From Psoroptes ovis (taxonomy: Eukaryota > Arthropoda > Arachnida > Sarcoptiformes > Psoroptidae), in NCBI GenBank assembly GCA_002943765.1, contig PQWQ01000008.1:620001-684000 (forward strand): DNA of 64,000 nucleotides, in the 5' to 3' direction. The notes under the pieces are model-generated. The model saw only the letters and a list, made by a program, of their open reading frames with translations. It was not told where the DNA came from and made no database searches. The translations under genes were made by a program, and so were the position numbers. Below are positions 59,009-64,000 of this stretch, piece after piece. Each line of letters begins with the position of its first letter. Position 1 is the stretch's first letter.

Positions 59009-59045
59009 TGAATGGACCATCCGTCCATTTTGGATGGTCCATTCA
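59009..59045. repeat. 14-bp perfect inverted repeat
   Basis: Arms TGAATGGACCATCC and GGATGGTCCATTCA with a 9-nt loop. It leads into degenerate CATTTATCC repeats up to about 59185. Confidence 0.85.
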
Positions 59046-59409
59046 AGGATCCATTTATCCAATCATACATTTATTCAAATAACCATTTATCCGTGCATTC
59101 ATTCAAATATTCATTTATCCGTCCATCCGTACATCCATACGTCGATCCATTCATCCATTTATCCATTCAAATATTCATTTATTGATGATCATCATTAAAA
59201 TCATGTCCATACATAAATGGAATCATATTTGAAAGAATTTGAAGAAGAAGAAGATGAAACAACGAAAATGGATTCAAAATTCAATTGAATTTGGAGAAAA
59301 TGAATGGAAATATTATTATTGAAATATTGAAAATGGATCGGAAGTTTTTTTCTACTATTTTCGATTGGGGCTATTGAAAATAATGGCTGTGCATAATTTT
59401 TTTCAAATA

Positions 59410-59489
59410 TTAGGTTGTCCGAAAAGTTCTGGCCGATTTTCATGAGCAACTTTATTGATTAAGCCGAATGAACGTTTCGGACAGTCTAA
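59410..59489. mobile_element. mariner-like miniature element, AAGCCGAATGAAC class
   Basis: 80 bp, left TA; right end GGACAGTCTAA. Confidence 0.88.
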
Positions 59490-59513
59490 CACATTCGAAA
59501 AAATATTTAAAAA

Positions 59514-59594
59514 ATTTGTCCAAAAAGTTTTCAATGATCATTTCATACATTTACATTGATTTTTAACTGAAAACTTTTCGAACAATTTCGAATA
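59514..59594. mobile_element. diverged mariner-like miniature element
   Basis: TTTGTCCAAAAAGTTTTCA pairs with TGAAAACTTTTCGAACAA. Confidence 0.65.
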
Positions 59595-59611
59595 AAGATG
59601 GACTAAAATAT

Positions 59612-59695
59612 ATTGAATTGTATGGAAAGTTTCGTCGGTAAAATCAATATTGTTTCCAAGAGAAAATCCGTAAAAACTTTTCGGACAACCTTGAA
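59612..59695. mobile_element. diverged mariner-like miniature element
   Basis: GAATTGTATGGAAAGTTTCG at the left (degenerate) and AAACTTTTCGGACAACC at the right. Confidence 0.55.
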
Positions 59696-59891
59696 TTTTT
59701 TTTCTTCATGAAATTCTTTGGAAATGAATTTATTTTTACATTTTTTTTTACTTTCGAATCGAAATGAAATGAAAAGTTCAAAGAAATTTGTTTCAATTCC
59801 TCTTTATTTTATTTTATTCATTCATTCATTTTGTTGGACATATATTTATGGATGGATAAAAGTTATACTAATGTAAATATTAAAGAATTTC

Positions 59892-59916
59892 AAAAAAAAA
59901 AAAAAAAAAAAAAAAA
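59892..59916. repeat. A25 homopolymer
   Basis: An uninterrupted run of about 25 A. Confidence 0.85.
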
Positions 59917-60072
59917 TAATGGCCTAAAATTGAAATGATTTCCTCTCATATATCCATCAAAATTGCGTAGGTATATGGCGTTCAACGGTACAGGTTCTCA
60001 AATTATTACATCGGATACAAAAAAAAAACATTCATTACACGGGCATTCAATGCTATGCTAAAACCCTGTGAA

Positions 60073-60204
60073 CAGTGTCGGTCAACCAGTGTTTTCCCCA
60101 GAGGCACTTTTGTTGTTTTGGAAAATCTTTGAAAATCTGGAGACATATAGCCTTTTGGGGTGAAAAAGTTGAGAAAATTCACAAAAATAGGTTGAGAAAC
60201 GCTG
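60073..60204. mobile_element. hAT-like miniature element
   Basis: CAGTGTCGGTCAACC and GGTTGAGAAACGCTG ends, diverged at a few positions. Confidence 0.6.
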
Positions 60205-60852
60205 TAATTCTGGATAATAATGCATTTTTATTATTGCTATTATCATTATTATTATTATCAAATTGTAAAATAGGCCAAATAATAATGATGATGATCATAA
60301 TGGCCTAAACAAATAATTTTGATCCAACCAAGGGCTAACCAAAAATACATGGATATTTTTTTTTTCAATTATTCGAGCGTAGGAAATCAAATTAAATCAA
60401 TCACTCGTTTGATGGTGGTGGCGGAAATGTAAAAAGAAATATAAAGGGTCATTCATAAATGATTTTTCATGTTTTAAAAGGTGATGTATCTTTCAACACC
60501 TTTAGTGATGCGCAGCTTTTCTCAAGCCTAACCCTTTGGTTGCCTAAAGGGTTGCGGCCTCATTGTAGTTGCCACTTCATCGACTAGGTTGGACCCCCTG
60601 CCCCAAAAAAATGGCTCCTGGAAGAGGTTGGAACTGGCCACAAAACGTTGCCAATTACGGCTGCAGATGCGATAATACGATTGCAGCAATCTTAAGCTTA
60701 ATCTTAATCACCATTCATTATTCTTCAATGTCCAAGTTTTAACAAAATTATCTTTGAAAAATAAATTCAAATTGAATTTATTCGTAATTTATTTGAATGT
60801 TTTCAAAGAAAAAACAATAATCAATGAACAGCGATAAACAAGCAAAATTTTT

Positions 60853-60945
60853 TGGGGCTGTCCGAAAAGTTCTGACCGATTTTCGCCAAAACATTCTCAT
60901 TGATTTCAATAAGAAACAAACGTCATGAACTTTTCGGACAACGAA
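60853..60945. mobile_element. diverged mariner-like miniature element
   Basis: GGGCTGTCCGAAAAGTTCTG and GAACTTTTCGGACAAC ends, about 93 bp. Confidence 0.7.
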
Positions 60946-61142
60946 TCAAAAATTTTAAATGACCAAAAATGGTCTTATCAATTGTAGTTGGAAAACGATT
61001 TAAAAAAAATTAAATGTATTTTTCATTCATTCTCCCATTTCATGCCTTATTTAGGACCTTATTAGCATTTTTTTGGGGGGTTGGGGCTCGGTGGGGGTAA
61101 GGATGGAAAATAAATCAAATCATTGGTTGGCTGTCTTAAATA

Positions 61143-61347
61143 CAGGGATACTACTTCGTTAAACAGTAATAAACGAAGCTATTTCACCAATAACTGATTC
61201 AAATTGGAAACAAATTTTCCATAATCAAATTCCAGACGATATGATAATTCCATGATAATCAAAAATACTCGACGATAATCTTGAATTAATGTCATTCATG
61301 AGCTTTAGAAAACAATAAAATTATCAGTGTAAAACGAGGTATCACTG
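61143..61347. mobile_element. pogo/Tigger-like miniature element
   Basis: TA-CAGGGATACTACTTCGTTAA and GTAAAACGAGGTATCACTG-TA ends; 205 bp, no transposase frame. Confidence 0.6.
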
Positions 61348-61566
61348 TATTTTTATATATAATTTATTTATTTGAATTTAAATATCGACAATTATATTAA
61401 TATATTCATTCATTTCATTTAGTTAAATGAAAATTATTATTATATAAGAATTAACAAAATAAAAATAAATTGAATAAAATAAATGTTTCATGTTTGTCAA
61501 TTGTTAGTTGTTGTTAGCTGCTGAACCAATTGTAAACATTGTTATTTCAAGAAAATGGTAATTCAA

Positions 61567-61644
61567 AAGGCTGTCCGCAAAGTTTTGTCGGAAAAATCAA
61601 TGGAATTCAACCTAAAAACCAGTCAGAACTTTTCGGACAACATC
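61567..61644. mobile_element. diverged mariner-like miniature element
   Basis: AGGCTGTCCGCAAAGTTTTG and AGAACTTTTCGGACAAC ends. Confidence 0.65.
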
Positions 61645-61862
61645 CAAAAAATTTATTGGGATTTTCTTGTTGTTGTTCCAAGTTGTTTTCACAAAGACTT
61701 GTTTCAATTTTCCAGTATTAAAATACATACAATTCCAATAAGTTCTTATCAATTCATATTATTATTATTATTATTATTAAAGATATACATTCACATTCTC
61801 TTGAAATGATATTATCATCATCATCCATTCATTCATTCATTTATTTCGTTCATTTCATTTTA

Positions 61863-61946
61863 TTAGGTTGTTGTCCGAAAAGTTTTGCCCAATTTTCATT
61901 AGCAACTCTATTCGAATAAACGGAATGAACTTTTCGGACAATCTAA
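61863..61946. mobile_element. mariner-like miniature element, CATTAGCAACTC class
   Basis: 84 bp, TA flanked. The left end reads TTAGGTTGTTGTCCG, carrying a duplicated TTG. Confidence 0.88.
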
Positions 61947-62480
61947 TATTTCATTTTATTCGTTTTATTTATTTATTTATTTATTCATTATTATCTCATT
62001 TATTCAATTCATTTGGACTGAAGATTCAACATTCAATTTCAATACATTCAATCCAAAACATTTAGCTTTCAACATTGCATGCATGCATTTATTTATTTAT
62101 TTATTTATTATTCGTTTATTAACATTTAATATTCATTAAAATCGAATGTAAATTCAAAGCTAAAAAAGCTAAAAGCTAAAACTAAACGAAAATAAACGAA
62201 TTTCGGATACCATAGGGGACCCAAATAGGGACCTTAGAGAGGATTATCATCATTATCTTTGTATCGTTCGTTTTTAGTTTCTCAATCTTTTGTTAAATTG
62301 ATTTCATTTTGATTGTAACATGGAAAGAACCAATGAACGAACAAAATAGAAAGTATCCAAAAAATAAAAAATAAAAATAATGATTTTAATAATAATTTTC
62401 AATCAAAATTGATTTAATCAAATAAAATGGAGTAAAAATAAAGTAAAAAATAAAAAGTTTACGAGTAAAAAAAAAAAATA

Positions 62481-62560
62481 TTAGGTTGTCCCATAAGTTC
62501 TTGCCGTTTCTTCGATGATTTTCTACGATAAAAACGGTAAGAACTTATGGGACAACCTAA
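62481..62560. mobile_element. mariner-like miniature element, CCCATAAGTT class
   Basis: 80 bp, TA flanked, both ends intact. Confidence 0.92.
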
Positions 62561-62636
62561 TAATTATAATAAGATGCACTTATTATTTTGGTTTGATTAT
62601 TCTTTGATTGTGATTCACAGTGTTATACAAAGAATT

Positions 62637-62737
62637 TGTGTCCGAATTTTCCCCACAATGGACAATCGTCATACAAATACATTGATTTCAATTTGAAATT
62701 TTATGAAGAAATTTCAACGAAAGAATTTTTCGGACAT
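62637..62737. mobile_element. degraded mariner-like miniature element
   Basis: TTGTGTCCGAATTTT and GAATTTTTCGGACATC are the only recognisable parts. Confidence 0.35.
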
Positions 62738-62826
62738 CGATCGACAGACACATACAGTGGATCATAGTGTATAAAAGTGATGAATTTTTTTTTTACAATT
62801 ATTTTGTATTATTATTACAGGGTTTC

Positions 62827-62969
62827 AAGTTTTAATTCAGAGTTTTAAAATTAATTTTCGTAGTTTATAAGTTAATTTTCATAGTTTTGAATGCAATTTT
62901 GAACCGTGAAATTACGAAATTCAATTTTAAAACTACGAAAATTAATTTTAAAACTCTGAATTAAAACTT
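62827..62969. repeat. 40-bp perfect inverted repeat
   Basis: Arms 62827-62866 and 62930-62969 are exact reverse complements separated by 63 bp that is itself partly self-complementary. The arm contains TTCAGAGTTTTAAAATTAA. Possibly a miniature element of unknown type. Confidence 0.85.
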
Positions 62970-63097
62970 CAATATCTGTATGTAACAATATTATAATACA
63001 TGAATATATTCTTGTATTATAATCATCATTTTTTTTTACCATTCACATAAACTTTTATCATTGACAATTTCATCATCTTTATTTTTATTTTATTTTT

Positions 63098-64000
63098 ATC
63101 TCTCCATTTTTGTGGAATTTACTATTGAACGATTTCCTGAAGAGTTATGACTCTGAACATTCTGAGGTCATTGCATATGCCGATGACATAACATTTGTGG
63201 TTAAAGGACCCAATATTGAAGTATTGAACAAAAATATCATTGAATGCTTTAAAAACATACATGATTGGTGTGACAAAGTTAAATTAAAAATAAGCTTACC
63301 TAAAACCAATGTCCTACTGTTGCATAGTGGTTCACGAAACCCATTGTCGTTCAATAATTTACTTGTGAATCCGATCGAATCAGTTAAAATTCTCGGTGTC
63401 TATTTTAAACATCATCGTAACCGTAATAAAATTGATTTCAATTTCCATATACAAAAATCAATCGAAAAATGCACGAGGATAAAACAAGCATTATTTGCTT
63501 ATTGTACAAGAACATCAGGGATAGACTCTCGTAAGAGGCTTATCATTTATAAATCAATTATCTACCCAGCCATCTCTTATGGCAAGGAAATATGGTACCC
63601 ATTTATAAATAATAATAGTAAGAAAAAATTAAATACGCTACAATACAACATTCTTCTACGATGTGTACACGCTTACAAGACAACACCATCATCATGTATT
63701 CACCTATTAGCCCGTACACCTATCCTGACAGACAAAATATACAATCACCTACACACACCACACACAGACACCTTCAACACACGGAAAGAAGCAGTAAACA
63801 ACGCAGACATGAACACCCTACAACAATACATACACAACACAAATAATACATTTCGATTCTTTTTCCCAAATGGAGTTCCAAAAGACTTCAACACAAACAA
63901 ATACACCACACCATTCATAACAAACCATGGTCCTTTCAAGGAATTCCTCCACAGAATTAACCCCACACAACACACTTCTCCACTATGCCCATGCGGTACA
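63098..64000 (+). pseudogene. 3' part of a LINE (non-LTR) reverse transcriptase, 5'-truncated and cut by the window end
   Basis: A 301-codon open frame without a needed ATG, starting ISPFLWNLLLNDFL and running past the window. AYADD at 63173-63187 is the catalytic motif of non-LTR reverse transcriptases (C motif), followed by the thumb-like region (VKILGVYF, YPAISYGKEIW) typical of Jockey/CR1-like ORF2 proteins. The last residues (SPLCPCGT) suggest the start of a Cys-rich C-terminal module. The domains before the active site are missing, as in 5'-truncated insertions; TGA at 63062-63064 closes the frame. No internal stop, so it is fairly young or part of a spliced or unassembled longer copy. 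Family assignment within LINEs is not secure. Confidence 0.82.

Larger units (their letters stand above)
45716..63097. other. long intergenic region without a recognised gene
   Basis: 17.4 kb downstream of the receptor. Contains more than 20 mariner-like hairpins, hAT-, piggyBac- and pogo-like copies, two inverted repeats, a polypurine tract and tandem repeats. Open frames are short and lack family features. A 3' UTR of unknown length should occupy the start. The more GC-rich part at 60520-60690 was not identified. Confidence 0.6.

Noticed and set aside
21577..60204. 8-bp target duplications of the hAT-like elements
   Set aside because: Checked the flanks of most copies by eye; no convincing 8-bp matches, so the family call rests on the ends only.

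Overview
AT-rich nuclear DNA of an animal, most likely an arthropod. The genes have spliced exons with GT-AG junctions, tiny introns (63-66 bp) in one gene, and a serotonin receptor that matches the arthropod 5-HT1 type best. A mite-like chelicerate is a reasonable guess, but nothing in the window proves it. I recognise two host genes and a large transposable-element load.

Layout. (1) 69-3230, minus strand: a complete six-exon ATP-dependent 6-phosphofructokinase (825 aa from the ATG at 3230), with a possible extra 5' coding exon at 4233-4378. (2) 4379-17889: intergenic DNA between the two divergently transcribed genes, with short inverted-repeat elements and no gene I can recognise. (3) 17890-45715, plus strand: a five-exon 5-HT1-type serotonin receptor (1237 aa) spread over about 28 kb. 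All seven transmembrane helices can be assembled; the third intracellular loop is about 750 residues of Asn/Asp/His/Gln/Ser-rich sequence, almost all in one exon. (4) 40324-44470, inside the last receptor intron and in the same orientation: a full-length Ty3/gypsy LTR retrotransposon with identical 151-bp LTRs and a 4-bp target duplication. Gag-protease lies in one frame and RT-RNase H-integrase in the -1 frame. (5) 45716-63097: intergenic DNA dense in short inverted-repeat elements, polypurine tracts and tandem repeats. (6) 63098-64000: the 3' part of a non-LTR (LINE) reverse transcriptase running off the window.

The most striking general feature is the miniature transposons. About fifty are roughly 80-bp hairpins with mariner-like ends (TTAGGTTGTCC...GGACAACCTAA, many flanked by TA). 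Others are hAT-like (CAGTGTTTCTCAACC ends), piggyBac-like (TTAA + CCCTT ends) and pogo/Tigger-like (TA-CAGTCATAC ends). No matching transposase is encoded in the window. Three nested insertions show that hAT-like copies were present before some mariner-like and piggyBac-like copies arrived.

No tRNA, rRNA or CRISPR array was recognised. Coordinates of diverged elements are good to a few bases. Exon junctions were set by reading frame, splice dinucleotides and family similarity recalled from general knowledge; no alignment or database search was run.
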